64,000 nucleotides of DNA from Kineothrix sp. MSJ-39. GTDB lineage: Bacteria; Bacillota; Clostridia; Lachnospirales; Lachnospiraceae. Below are positions 43,801 to 51,529 of the stretch, piece by piece. The stretch spans positions 274,751 to 338,750 of the forward strand of contig NZ_JAHLPN010000002.1 of assembly GCF_018917935.1 (NCBI RefSeq), written 5' to 3'. The notes below the pieces were generated by a model that saw nothing but the letters and a program-made list of their open reading frames with translations, searched no databases and was not told where the DNA came from. Position numbers and translations under genes: made by a program. Numbering within the stretch: the first letter of the stretch is position 1; every line of letters begins with the position of its first letter.

Positions 43801-43862
43801 GTCTGCGCCTTCGGTATTTCTTTTTCCTGATTGACCTGTATATTCGTAAAGTTGATTCTCAT
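40860..43862 (-). CDS. DUF6240 protein, possible FliK-like
   Basis: 1000 residues, mostly helical, soluble, no signal peptide, rich in Glu, Gln, Ala and Asp. I recognise the architecture of DUF6240, found beside flagellar genes in Lachnospiraceae; its function is not established. The C-terminal stretch (about 855-950: TSVTVRFRHTEQKEASASLQ, VTLTDGEIIAAKCRQENGRI, TGYIGCNREDTLQKLQEKEE) follows the order of secondary structure of the FliK hook-length-control C-domain (Flg_hook), so it may measure or gate export. That is an inference from pattern. Confidence 0.6.
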   Translation of the reverse strand: MRINFTNIQVNQEKEIPKAQTAEKKDTKAAAVFAANPFSATQTKQGIYDKQGKTMEDIQTETSVVDTASLKDYMTVMANTMSADDYQALVKDGINPGRIEAGDAVTIMDHIKAEMAKAGTVITGFNSSDDFSLDKLTALSGDAGYAQSLMAAFSQNDIPLTEDNARETVDAKDLAMQIGDVTDDMKQYLLENELPVTIENTYKAKFAATYQGQEKDQAMAADPAFAKQIDSVIEEAGLTADEQTKADCMWLVGRDIPLTAENLLLLQDMNRMEQGNEAAVTEKIVEALKEGKAPKEALLAGESLLKKAEKIMDEAVSISDEAVDKVVSEGQTCNIHNLARAQADLEMQQKEASVSSGNMTETDAQLSGQQIHARRVMEEVRLQMTVRANLLLLQSDYAIDTQPIEDLVENLKKIEQQSGETMGISLPDEAMDAVWKENSHKIMQIGQMPAAILGPIGRQIGSYQLSGIYEAGLSRQSMYQKAGESYEALMTQPRADLGDSIKDAFRNVDDLLSENGMEATDANRRAVRILAYNRQEITKENIEEIRYADAKLQNLLSEMTPAKTLQMIREGVNPLEETVDDLTAYLQNQQTDYVDNEERFSRYLYKLEQEKSISAEERASYIGIYRLIRQIEKGDGKAIGTVVANGQELSFSNLLSAVRTGQKKKVDVKVDDDFGLQKEVVQKGESISDQIDSYYQYQAKGLFDALSMETVQTEMESISIMQSGEELAKMREDLTGQEPVIEFLTAFGQPVHAQNMAAAKQMLNSRGDMFRKIKDAESETENADTFPNVDAAFEELLSHFNDVEEAKQSYKDFTDTMQEAVEEAVYEQSDLLDIKALSLVAKQLCLSSHLAKEECYEMPAVIRGELTSVTVRFRHTEQKEASASLQVTLTDGEIIAAKCRQENGRITGYIGCNREDTLQKLQEKEEDFKQSVLSETGYSADITIVYSQDIKNSYYDTEQSAGKQMHTNTENRSEEVQGSHTSANGLYQTAKQLIRLLMEI

Positions 43863-43900
43863 AGGATCCTCTTTCTTTCGGTTTCTATCTTCATTACAGA

Positions 43901-43978
43901 GACGAGATACGCTCTGCGAATCTCGCTCTGATTAGCGGTCGTCAAATGCATCGCATAAATGCGTGCATTTTCCTCGTC
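43901..43978. repeat. three-way-junction repeat near glgB (post-terminator copy 2)
   Basis: Outer stem GACGAG (43901-43906) / CTCGTC (43973-43978) encloses GAGATaCGC-TCT-GCGaATCTC and AAATGCAtCGCAT-AA-ATGCGTGCATTT. The right end matches 12646-12679 (CCTCRTCGCCATAACAAAAAA), and both copies directly follow a terminator. Confidence 0.65.
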
Positions 43979-43990
43979 GCCATAACAAAA

Positions 43991-44017
43991 AAAGGTAAGC
44001 ACAATGTGCTTACCTTT
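43991..44017 (-). terminator. terminator of the glgB operon
   Basis: AAGGTAAGCAC-AAT-GTGCTTACCTT, followed on the minus strand by TTTTTTTG. Confidence 0.9.
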
Positions 44018-44057
44018 TATTTCGGATTCTTTTTCTTTTTTCTAAAGAGAATGCTGC

Positions 44058-45983
44058 TTAAAACAGGAATAATGCAGCACCGTAAGCCGGCAGATCAAAT
44101 GTCAGGGAATATGGTCTGTTGTCACATTCCACTGCCTTTGCAGTAATCTCTTTCGGAATCACAGCACCGTTTCCGCCAAAATCAACATCATCGCTGTTTA
44201 AAAGCAATTTATATTTCTTCTTTTTATCAACACCGACTTGATAGTCCTTCCGTTCCATCGGAGTCATATTCAGAACAACCAGAATATTATTTCTGCCGTT
44301 TTCTGACTTTCTCACATAGCTGTAAATGCTTCTGTCTTTATCATCCGCATTGATCCATTCAAAGCTCTTCCAGTTGTTATCATTTTCAGACAGACATGGA
44401 TATTTGTTGTAGATCTCCAGGAGCTTTTGTGTGTAGTATTTCATGGAACTGTGCTCTTTATCTTCAAGATAATGCCACTCCAGCTCTCTTTCTTCCGACC
44501 ATTCGCAGTCCTGTCCGAAATCCTGTCCCATAAACAGAAGCTTCTTACCGCAATGGGTAAACATATAAGTATATCCTATACGCAGATTTGCGAATTTGTC
44601 TTTATAAAAGCCCGGCATTTTATTGAGCATAGAGCATTTCAGATGAACGACCTCATCATGGGAAAGCGGCAGAATATAATTTTCGCTTTCATTATAGCTC
44701 ATCGCAAATGTCATTTTATAATGATTATCTTTTCTGAAGATCGGATCCAGCTTCATATAAGAGCAGAAATCATGCATCCAGCCCATATTCCATTTGAAAG
44801 TAAAGCCAAGTCCGCCTTCCTTTGGATCGCCTGTTACGAGCGGCCATGCAGTGGATTCTTCTGCGATCATCATTGTGCCCGGATATTTTTTCTTCATCAT
44901 GGAATTCAGATGACGGAAAAATTCAATTGCATCCAGATTTTTATTATTGCCGAATTCATTTGGCAGCCACTGTCCGTTTTCTCTGCCGTAATCCAGATAT
45001 AACATGGAAGCTACCGCATCTACTCTGAGTCCGTCAATATGGAATTTGTTGATCCAGAACATCGCATTGGCGATCAGGAAGTTGCTGACCTCATGTCTGC
45101 CATAATTAAAGATCTTTGTTCCCCAGTCAGGATGTTCTCCTCTTCTGGCATCCGGATGCTCATACAGACATGTTCCGTCAAAATTTGCCAGACCGAATTC
45201 ATCCTTTGGAAAATGCGCCGGAACCCAGTCCAGAATGACACCGATATGGTGTTTATGTAAGGTATTGACCAGATACATGAAATCTTCCGGTGTTCCGTAA
45301 CGGGAAGTCGGTGCATAGTAGCCTGTTACCTGATATCCCCAGGAACCGTCAAACGGATGCTCAGCAATTCCCATCAGCTCTACATGCGTATATTTCATAT
45401 CCTTGCAGTATTCTACAAAGCGATCTGCAAATTCACGGTAATTATAAAATCCGGTCTCTTTCTCCGGATCACTGACCGGATGTTTCATCCAGGAACCGAT
45501 ATGACATTCATAAATTGCCATAGGCTGTTTTAAAACATCTTTTGTCTGCTTTTCTGTCTGCCATACAGTATCTGTCCATTTGAAACCGGAGAGATCTGTT
45601 ACGATAGATGCATTATCCGGTCTGAGCTGTGCATAATTGCCGTAAGGATCTGCTTTGTACAATTTTCTGTCATCACTTGTCGTAATCACATATTTGTACA
45701 TATCCCCAACCTTTGCGTCCGGAATAAATAGTGCAAAAATACCTCCGTCTGAAATACGCTCCATATTATCCTTGAAGATATCCCAGTTATTAAAAGAGCC
45801 GATCACGTTCACATATTTGGCATTTGGTGCCCATACTGCGAAGTAAACTCCCTTCTGCCCATCTACTTCCGCTTCATGCGCACCCATTTTTTCATAGATT
45901 TCATAATGTGTACCCTGTGCAAAAAGATAAGCATCTGCCTCGGTGATCATAACCGGACATTCCTGTTTTTTGCTTTCTGTCAT
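44058..45983 (-). CDS. glgB: 1,4-alpha-glucan branching enzyme
   Basis: 641 residues: N-terminal CBM48 domain, GH13 barrel, C-terminal beta domain. Conserved GH13 regions: DWVPAHFPKDE, HIDGLRVDAVASML (nucleophile Asp), MIAEESTAWP (acid/base Glu) and LPLSHDEVVH. It transfers alpha-1,4 chains to make alpha-1,6 branches in glycogen. Starts 15 nt after the TPR gene, so the two are co-transcribed. The other glg genes are not in this window. Confidence 0.96.
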   Translation of the reverse strand: MTESKKQECPVMITEADAYLFAQGTHYEIYEKMGAHEAEVDGQKGVYFAVWAPNAKYVNVIGSFNNWDIFKDNMERISDGGIFALFIPDAKVGDMYKYVITTSDDRKLYKADPYGNYAQLRPDNASIVTDLSGFKWTDTVWQTEKQTKDVLKQPMAIYECHIGSWMKHPVSDPEKETGFYNYREFADRFVEYCKDMKYTHVELMGIAEHPFDGSWGYQVTGYYAPTSRYGTPEDFMYLVNTLHKHHIGVILDWVPAHFPKDEFGLANFDGTCLYEHPDARRGEHPDWGTKIFNYGRHEVSNFLIANAMFWINKFHIDGLRVDAVASMLYLDYGRENGQWLPNEFGNNKNLDAIEFFRHLNSMMKKKYPGTMMIAEESTAWPLVTGDPKEGGLGFTFKWNMGWMHDFCSYMKLDPIFRKDNHYKMTFAMSYNESENYILPLSHDEVVHLKCSMLNKMPGFYKDKFANLRIGYTYMFTHCGKKLLFMGQDFGQDCEWSEERELEWHYLEDKEHSSMKYYTQKLLEIYNKYPCLSENDNNWKSFEWINADDKDRSIYSYVRKSENGRNNILVVLNMTPMERKDYQVGVDKKKKYKLLLNSDDVDFGGNGAVIPKEITAKAVECDNRPYSLTFDLPAYGAALFLF

Positions 45984-45998
45984 ACCTTAACCCCTTTT

Positions 45999-48900
45999 CT
46001 ATTTTTTGATAAAATCCTTCTCTCTTAATACGATCATATCTTCTTTGTCATACCGCTTTGCAAAAACAACATCCATAAAGTGGGAAAGGTTTTTTTTGTC
46101 CGCATGACTGATCGCTTCGTTTATGATCTCTTTTACTTCCTCTACCGTAACCGCATGCTCGTTTGTCTGTTTTTCTTCAATTCGGTTATAAAGTGCCAGA
46201 ACACCCATATCATCAATGGAATATTCCTGTTCCCTCGCATATTCCCGTCCAAAATTTACAAGTCCGTCATTATCCAGAACCTGAATATCGATCTTTACAT
46301 TAAAGTAATCCTGTACTTTTGGATTTGAACGGATCAGTCTGTCCATATCCTGCTTGGTATCTGTCAGGATAAGCAGAATGCCTTTTCCCTGCATTTCATC
46401 ACAGGCCTTTAATATACTCTGGCATACAGACTGTTTGATATCACCCGCCTGATCGATGATGATCGCACCATTTGCCGTTTTTTCAAATAATGTTGTGATA
46501 TCCTTCTGTTCCAGCTCTTCTGCTGTCAGCGTTTCCGTACTTCCCGTAAAGGATTCATTCGACTGCATATCCAGTGCGATATTCTGTGCGATCGTTAACG
46601 CGCCCGTTCCTTTATCTCCTGTAATGATCACATTACCGGTAAACGGAACGAGTGAAATGGCATCCAGTGCATGTGCGATCTGTTCCTGCAGTTCTTTTGT
46701 CTGCGCGATCGCACCAAACATTTCTTTTTCTGCTTTTGTCAGAGTACGTTTTTCCAGACCGTCCGGCTTTTCTTCCTGTTTTTCTGCCGGTAAAACACTT
46801 TCCTGCTGCTTTTCGATCTCAGATAATGAAATAAAATTCTCCGGTTTGGAATCTTTTTCGGACTGTTCCATTTCTTCTTCCAGCGCCTGTACCTGCATAT
46901 TGCTTGTATCATAATGCTGGTTTTCAAGTGCTGTCATCAGCTTGGCTTCCAGACCGTTGATCTCTGCCGTATTAAATTTATTCGGCCGATCCTGCAATTC
47001 TTCTTCCGCTTCATCGCCTGAAACCGGCTCTGTTTCTGTTACAGATTCTGTTTCTTCTTCTGCTGCGGATTCTTCCTGCTCAGGCTCAGCCACATAATCT
47101 GTCTGTTCTACGGAAGCAACGATCTCTTCTACAGATTCTTCTTCCGGCAGATCGATATCTTCCGCTGCAGGCTCTTCTGCTGCAACCGGTTCTTCTGTCT
47201 CGGTCTTTTCTTCTGTTGTTTCTTCTTTTAATGCATCTTCTACTTCCGTAGCAAGATCATCCGTATCGGAGAATACATCAAGAACCGGATTAATCATATC
47301 CAGATCTGACTGGACACTGGCTCTTGCTGCTGCATCAAAATCCGATAACAGAGGGCCTGTCTGCTCTAAAACCCGCTGCTTCATTTCCTGTAAATGCTTT
47401 TCTTCGTTGGCTTTCTTGGTTTCTTCCCATTCTGCCATAATATCTGCAAAACTGAGCTGACCGGTGATCTGCTTTTCTACCATCGGTTCCGGCTCTTTTA
47501 CAAGTGTTTCTTCTTCCTTGATGGTTTCTGCTTCTGTTTCTTCCTCAGCAACCTCTTTGGCAGGCGTCATTTCCTTAATGGCTTCCACTGCTTCATGTGC
47601 CACTTCCTGTGCTGCCTGCTTTGCAGCCTCTTTGGCTGCTTCCTTCGCTGCTTCCATTGCAACAGTCTGAACTGCCTGGATCAGTGCTTCCGGTAACGGT
47701 TTGTCTCCGCCAAACAGAAGCGGTTTGATATCTTCCGGCTCTTGCTCTTCTGCAGATTCCGGTTCTTCTGCTGGCTCCTCTACCTGCTCTGTTTCCTCGA
47801 TTTCTTCCAGTTCCTCTGTTTCCGGGAGTTCTTCTGATTCTTCAGGCTTTTCTTCTGAGAAAATTTCTGTCATTTCTACAGGTTCAGTATCTTCTGATTC
47901 TATGACAGCTTCTGCAATATCCTCTTTAGCTGCTTCCTGCTCCGTTTCTTTTTCTGCTGACTCCTCTACAGGCTCTGCTTCTTCGATCTCTTCCAGTTCT
48001 TCTGTCTCAGGAATTTCTTCCGATATATTTGTTTCTGCAGTTTTATCTTCCGATTCCCCTGCTTCTTCTATTTCTTCCGGTTTCTCATCTGCAGAAATCT
48101 CTCTCACTTCTACAGGTTCTGAATACTGCTCCGGTTCTTCAATTTCTATAGCTTCCTCTTCTACAGATTCCGGCTCCGGTTTTTCTTCCTGCTCCGCCTT
48201 TTTCTCTTCTTCTCTGAAAGCAGGCATATCTTCTATTTTCTGTGTCGTTGCCTGAAAAATAGAATCCACCGGAAGTGCCTTTGTCGCATCGGAGGCTTCC
48301 ATATCTTCTTCTGCCAGCATTTCTGCTATATTTTTTGCAAGTGCTTCCTGCAGATTGATCGTGCTGTATTCATCACCGACATCGATCGTCTTTACCTGAA
48401 TATCATCTATATCAGGACTTACGATCTTCATATCAGCATCTTCGTCTTCCGCTTCTGCAGAATCTGTATCTTCGTTTTCCGCCGAAGCCTCGGATTCTTC
48501 CTCTGCAGCTTCTTCGTCATTTTCTGCTTCTTCCTGCGGATACAGATTTTCAGCTTCCATTTCTTCTTCTACTTCCTTTGTCGGAATTTCCGCTGTGATC
48601 ACACCTGCTGCTTCTACAGATTTGATCTCGATCGGCATAGAAGGCTGCTGTTCTTCCTGCACTTCTTCCGGTTCCGGAACTGCAAATCTTGCATTGTATT
48701 TTTCCTGCTGCTCCGGTGTCAGAGGTGCATGCAGCATTTTCAGCTCCAATGCTTTTATAACATACTTGCCTTCTCCGAACCATAAGATCAGTTCATCACA
48801 TTCCTCCACACACCGTGTGGCAAGTCCGATCCTGTGATACAGATAAGCCAGCTCATATGCCCATTTTTCCCGATAATCTCTTTTCTTATATTCCTCAAGT

Positions 48901-49292
48901 ACAGCAATACGCTCTTCCAGACTGACATCCTGTGCTTCATACAATCTGTACTGTAAAATGAAACGTCCTGTATCTCTTGGCGCGATCTGGATAAACTCTT
49001 TATAATATTCAACAGCCTGCACTGTTTCTTCCAGCTTAATGGAAAGCTCACAAAGCGAATACACGATCTTACGTGATCCCGGCTGCAGATCATAAGCTAA
49101 TAATAATACTTCTTTACTTTCTTCATATCGTCTGTTGATCTTGTAAAGCTCGCTCACCTTGCAGAGCATTACAACACTTCTGACTCTTCTCCAGTCGATC
49201 GTATCTGCTATTTTTACTGCCTGTATGTAGTCCTTCTGCTCGATCAGTGCATTGATTTCCTCTGCCCTGATCCGATATTCGTATTTATCCAA
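45999..49292 (-). CDS. TPR / acidic / degenerate AAA-like protein
   Basis: 1097 residues in three parts. Residues 1-about 215 are TPR-like helices (IRAEEINALIEQKDYIQAVK and following). Residues about 220-850 are low-complexity and strongly acidic (Glu/Ala/Pro-rich), probably disordered. Residues about 860-1097 resemble a CbxX/SpoVK-type AAA fold, but the Walker A region is GDKGTGALT (Ala where Lys is expected) and Walker B is AIIIDQAGD (Gln for Glu), so ATP hydrolysis is unlikely. Co-transcribed with glgB. Function unknown; a scaffold or secretion partner is conceivable. Confidence 0.7.
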   Translation of the reverse strand: MDKYEYRIRAEEINALIEQKDYIQAVKIADTIDWRRVRSVVMLCKVSELYKINRRYEESKEVLLLAYDLQPGSRKIVYSLCELSIKLEETVQAVEYYKEFIQIAPRDTGRFILQYRLYEAQDVSLEERIAVLEEYKKRDYREKWAYELAYLYHRIGLATRCVEECDELILWFGEGKYVIKALELKMLHAPLTPEQQEKYNARFAVPEPEEVQEEQQPSMPIEIKSVEAAGVITAEIPTKEVEEEMEAENLYPQEEAENDEEAAEEESEASAENEDTDSAEAEDEDADMKIVSPDIDDIQVKTIDVGDEYSTINLQEALAKNIAEMLAEEDMEASDATKALPVDSIFQATTQKIEDMPAFREEEKKAEQEEKPEPESVEEEAIEIEEPEQYSEPVEVREISADEKPEEIEEAGESEDKTAETNISEEIPETEELEEIEEAEPVEESAEKETEQEAAKEDIAEAVIESEDTEPVEMTEIFSEEKPEESEELPETEELEEIEETEQVEEPAEEPESAEEQEPEDIKPLLFGGDKPLPEALIQAVQTVAMEAAKEAAKEAAKQAAQEVAHEAVEAIKEMTPAKEVAEEETEAETIKEEETLVKEPEPMVEKQITGQLSFADIMAEWEETKKANEEKHLQEMKQRVLEQTGPLLSDFDAAARASVQSDLDMINPVLDVFSDTDDLATEVEDALKEETTEEKTETEEPVAAEEPAAEDIDLPEEESVEEIVASVEQTDYVAEPEQEESAAEEETESVTETEPVSGDEAEEELQDRPNKFNTAEINGLEAKLMTALENQHYDTSNMQVQALEEEMEQSEKDSKPENFISLSEIEKQQESVLPAEKQEEKPDGLEKRTLTKAEKEMFGAIAQTKELQEQIAHALDAISLVPFTGNVIITGDKGTGALTIAQNIALDMQSNESFTGSTETLTAEELEQKDITTLFEKTANGAIIIDQAGDIKQSVCQSILKACDEMQGKGILLILTDTKQDMDRLIRSNPKVQDYFNVKIDIQVLDNDGLVNFGREYAREQEYSIDDMGVLALYNRIEEKQTNEHAVTVEEVKEIINEAISHADKKNLSHFMDVVFAKRYDKEDMIVLREKDFIKK

Positions 49293-49352
49293 TTTCTTTC
49301 ACCTCAATTTAATGGTAAGAACTGCTTTTTTTAAACATTCATATTCCGTTTT

Positions 49353-49381
49353 AGTTTAACATAGTCATATACCTGTGTCAA
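49353..49381 (-). promoter_or_regulatory. promoter of the TPR-glgB operon
   Basis: On the minus strand: -35 TTGACA (49376-49381), 17-nt spacer, -10 TAAACT (49353-49358), about 60 bp before the start codon. Confidence 0.7.
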
Positions 49382-49410
49382 AATAATAACCGTGTTTTAA
49401 CTGTGAATTT

Positions 49411-50280
49411 TTATTGTTCTTTTACCATGGAAAGCAGCAAATTGGAAAGTGTCGCAAACTGGGAAAGTGTCAGTGCTTCTCCCCGAATCGTAGCAGGCAG
49501 ATCCATCTCGGAAAGTGCCGAAAGAACCTGTTCTTTTTGCGCCACACCACCGTTTGTCAGACCGTTTACCAGCGTTTTCCTTCTCTGGTTAAAACTTGCC
49601 CGGATCAGAGAAAACATATGATGTTCATCTTCTGCAAAAACAGGTGCTTCTTCATATCTCGTCAGTCTGATAACCGCGCTTCCCACATTCGGTCTTGGAA
49701 TAAAGCAGTTTGGCGGAACATTCGCAACGATTTCCGGCTTTGCATAATACTGCACAGCAAGGGATAATGCGCCATAGTCTTTTGAACCCGGTCCTGTCTG
49801 CATTCTGTCAGCCACTTCCTTCTGTACCATGATCGTAATGCTTTTCAGCGGTACATGATTTTCAAACAGCCCCATAATAATCGGTGTTGTAATATAATAA
49901 GGCAGATTTGCCACCACCTTGATCGGATTTCCATTGTTCTTTTCATCTGCCAGCTTTCTGATATCCACTTTTAAGATATCCTCATTGATCACAGTGACAT
50001 TTTCATAAGCAGACAAGGTATCTTCCAGAATCGGGATCAGATTTTTATCAATCTCCACAGCAACCACTTCTCTTGCATGCTCTGCCAGATACTGCGTCAT
50101 CGTACCGATGCCCGGTCCGATTTCCAGCACCATATCTTCCCCTGTGATCTCCGCTGCATCTATGATCTTATCGAGCACTCTCGGATCAATCAGAAAATTC
50201 TGCCCGAATTTTTTTTGAAAATTAAAATTGTATTTCTGTAATATTTCTATCGTTCCCGATGGATTTCCTAAGTTAGCCAT
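49411..50280 (-). CDS. rsmA: 16S rRNA dimethyladenosine transferase
   Basis: 289 residues. SAM-binding motif I (VLEIGPGIGTMTQYLAEHA) and the catalytic NLPYYITTPI motif, plus the N-terminal FQKKFGQNFLID typical of KsgA. It dimethylates the two adjacent adenosines in helix 45 of 16S rRNA (A1518/A1519). 62 nt downstream of tatD on the same strand, a usual pairing in Firmicutes. Confidence 0.97.
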   Translation of the reverse strand: MANLGNPSGTIEILQKYNFNFQKKFGQNFLIDPRVLDKIIDAAEITGEDMVLEIGPGIGTMTQYLAEHAREVVAVEIDKNLIPILEDTLSAYENVTVINEDILKVDIRKLADEKNNGNPIKVVANLPYYITTPIIMGLFENHVPLKSITIMVQKEVADRMQTGPGSKDYGALSLAVQYYAKPEIVANVPPNCFIPRPNVGSAVIRLTRYEEAPVFAEDEHHMFSLIRASFNQRRKTLVNGLTNGGVAQKEQVLSALSEMDLPATIRGEALTLSQFATLSNLLLSMVKEQ

Positions 50281-50342
50281 ATTATTTTTCCTTTTTCGTT
50301 TTATGAATGAATGCTACATGAAAAATTTCGTTTCATGTTTTA

Positions 50343-51101
50343 TTATATCAGATGAAATAATTTCTTTGTATTTTCTGTCGCAATATTTACCACTTCTTCT
50401 TCGGATATACCTTTCAGCTGTGCCAGCTCCTTTACCACATAAGGAATATTCAGGGAAGAATTTCTTTTTCCGCGATTTGGTTCCGGTGCAAGATACGGAC
50501 TGTCTGTTTCCAGTAAGATCCGTTCCATCGGAATTTCCATTACCGCTTCTTTCAGCTTTTTGGCATTTTTGAAGGTAAGAACACCTCCGATACCAAAATA
50601 ATATCCCATTTTCAAAAATTCTTTTGCGGATTCCTTCGTATAAGAGTAACAATGAATCACACCATTTGCCGGAAACTGCCTCAAAATTTCGATCGTATCC
50701 TGTGCTGCATCTCTGGAATGGATAATGACAGGCAGATTAACCTCCTGTGCCAGTTCCATCTGTTTGATAAACCATTTTTTCTGTATTTCCCGATCCGGCT
50801 CCGGCCAGTAATAGTCCAGTCCGATCTCTCCGATCGCTACAACCTTCTTCTTTGCAGATACTTCCTTCAGCCATGCCATCTTTTCTTCATCCAGTTCTTC
50901 CGTATCACTCGGATGAACACCGACTGCAGCATAAATAAAAGAATACTGCTCAGATAATGCTATAGAAGCCCTGCTTCCTTTTATATTGGCACCGACGTTG
51001 ATAATCTTTTCAATCCCATTATCCTGCATGAATTGTAACAAACTGTCTCTGTCTTCTTCAAACGCTTCATCATCATAATGTGCATGTGAATCAATAATCA
51101 T
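50343..51101 (-). CDS. tatD: TatD-family metal-dependent hydrolase
   Basis: 252 residues. Metal ligands: the DSHAHYDD start, GEIGLDYYWPEPD, PVIIHSRDA, GVIHCYSY and LLETDSPYLAPEPNRGKRN. TatD proteins are Mg-dependent DNases implicated in DNA repair or turnover. Upstream of rsmA; tRNA-Lys is divergent. Confidence 0.95.
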   Translation of the reverse strand: MIIDSHAHYDDEAFEEDRDSLLQFMQDNGIEKIINVGANIKGSRASIALSEQYSFIYAAVGVHPSDTEELDEEKMAWLKEVSAKKKVVAIGEIGLDYYWPEPDREIQKKWFIKQMELAQEVNLPVIIHSRDAAQDTIEILRQFPANGVIHCYSYTKESAKEFLKMGYYFGIGGVLTFKNAKKLKEAVMEIPMERILLETDSPYLAPEPNRGKRNSSLNIPYVVKELAQLKGISEEEVVNIATENTKKLFHLI

Positions 51102-51173
51102 TTCAAATTTCCTCTTGTTTTTCTTTCTTTTTCACTTATTTTTAATTTTTTTAAATTTTTTTCAAAAAAAGAC

Positions 51174-51202
51174 TTGCAAACTAAGGTTTATTATACTATA
51201 AT
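51174..51202 (+). promoter_or_regulatory. promoter of tRNA-Lys
   Basis: -35 TTGCAA (51174-51179), 17-nt spacer, perfect -10 TATAAT (51197-51202); start near 51209. Confidence 0.75.
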
Positions 51203-51236
51203 CATACTTGCGTTGTAAATAAGGCATTTGCAATAA

Positions 51237-51309
51237 GCGCGATTAGCTCAGTTGGTAGAGCACCTGACTCTTAATCAGGGTGTCCAGGGTTCGAGCCCCT
51301 GATCGCGCA
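51237..51309 (+). tRNA. tRNA-Lys (anticodon CTT)
   Basis: 73-nt cloverleaf: acceptor GCGCGAT/ATCGCGC, D-stem GCTC/GAGC, anticodon stem-loop CTGA-CTCTTAA-TCAG, T-loop TTCGAGC, discriminator A, CCA not encoded. Confidence 0.96.
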
Positions 51310-51313
51310 TGAG

Positions 51314-51362
51314 AAGCACTGTTTTTGTGGACTTGAGCCATGGGGACGGTGCTTATTTTTTA
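51314..51362 (+). terminator. terminator of tRNA-Lys
   Basis: AAGCACTGT / ACGGTGCTT (one G-U) with a long loop, then a U-rich run. The inner GGGGACGGT/ACCGTCCCC-type core resembles motifs spread in many Firmicute genomes. Confidence 0.7.
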
Positions 51363-51426
51363 TACTTCTTTGTACAATTTGTATATTCTGTACAATACCC
51401 CCTTTTATATTTTATCATGTCCTATA

Positions 51427-51464
51427 TTGACGTTATGCGCTACTTTAGGTACATTTAAAGTACC
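51427..51464 (+). promoter_or_regulatory. candidate promoter and palindrome of the FN3 gene
   Basis: -35 TTGACG (51427-51432), 17-nt spacer, -10 TACATT (51450-51455). The small palindrome GGTAC-ATTTAAA-GTACC (51448-51464) covers the -10. Confidence 0.4.
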
Positions 51465-51529
51465 ACTATTATTTTCAGAAATAAGAGCTATTTCTTATTT
51501 TTGAACCATTATCTAAAAGGGAGGATTTC

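Noticed and set aside
43863..43990. Sigma-28 promoter before DUF6240-fliC
   Set aside because: Only a partial -10 (ACCGCTAA) inside the repeat element, with no TAAA at the right distance.
47701..48255. Ser-rich protein on the plus strand
   Set aside because: It is the antisense of the Glu-rich linker of the TPR protein; no start signals.
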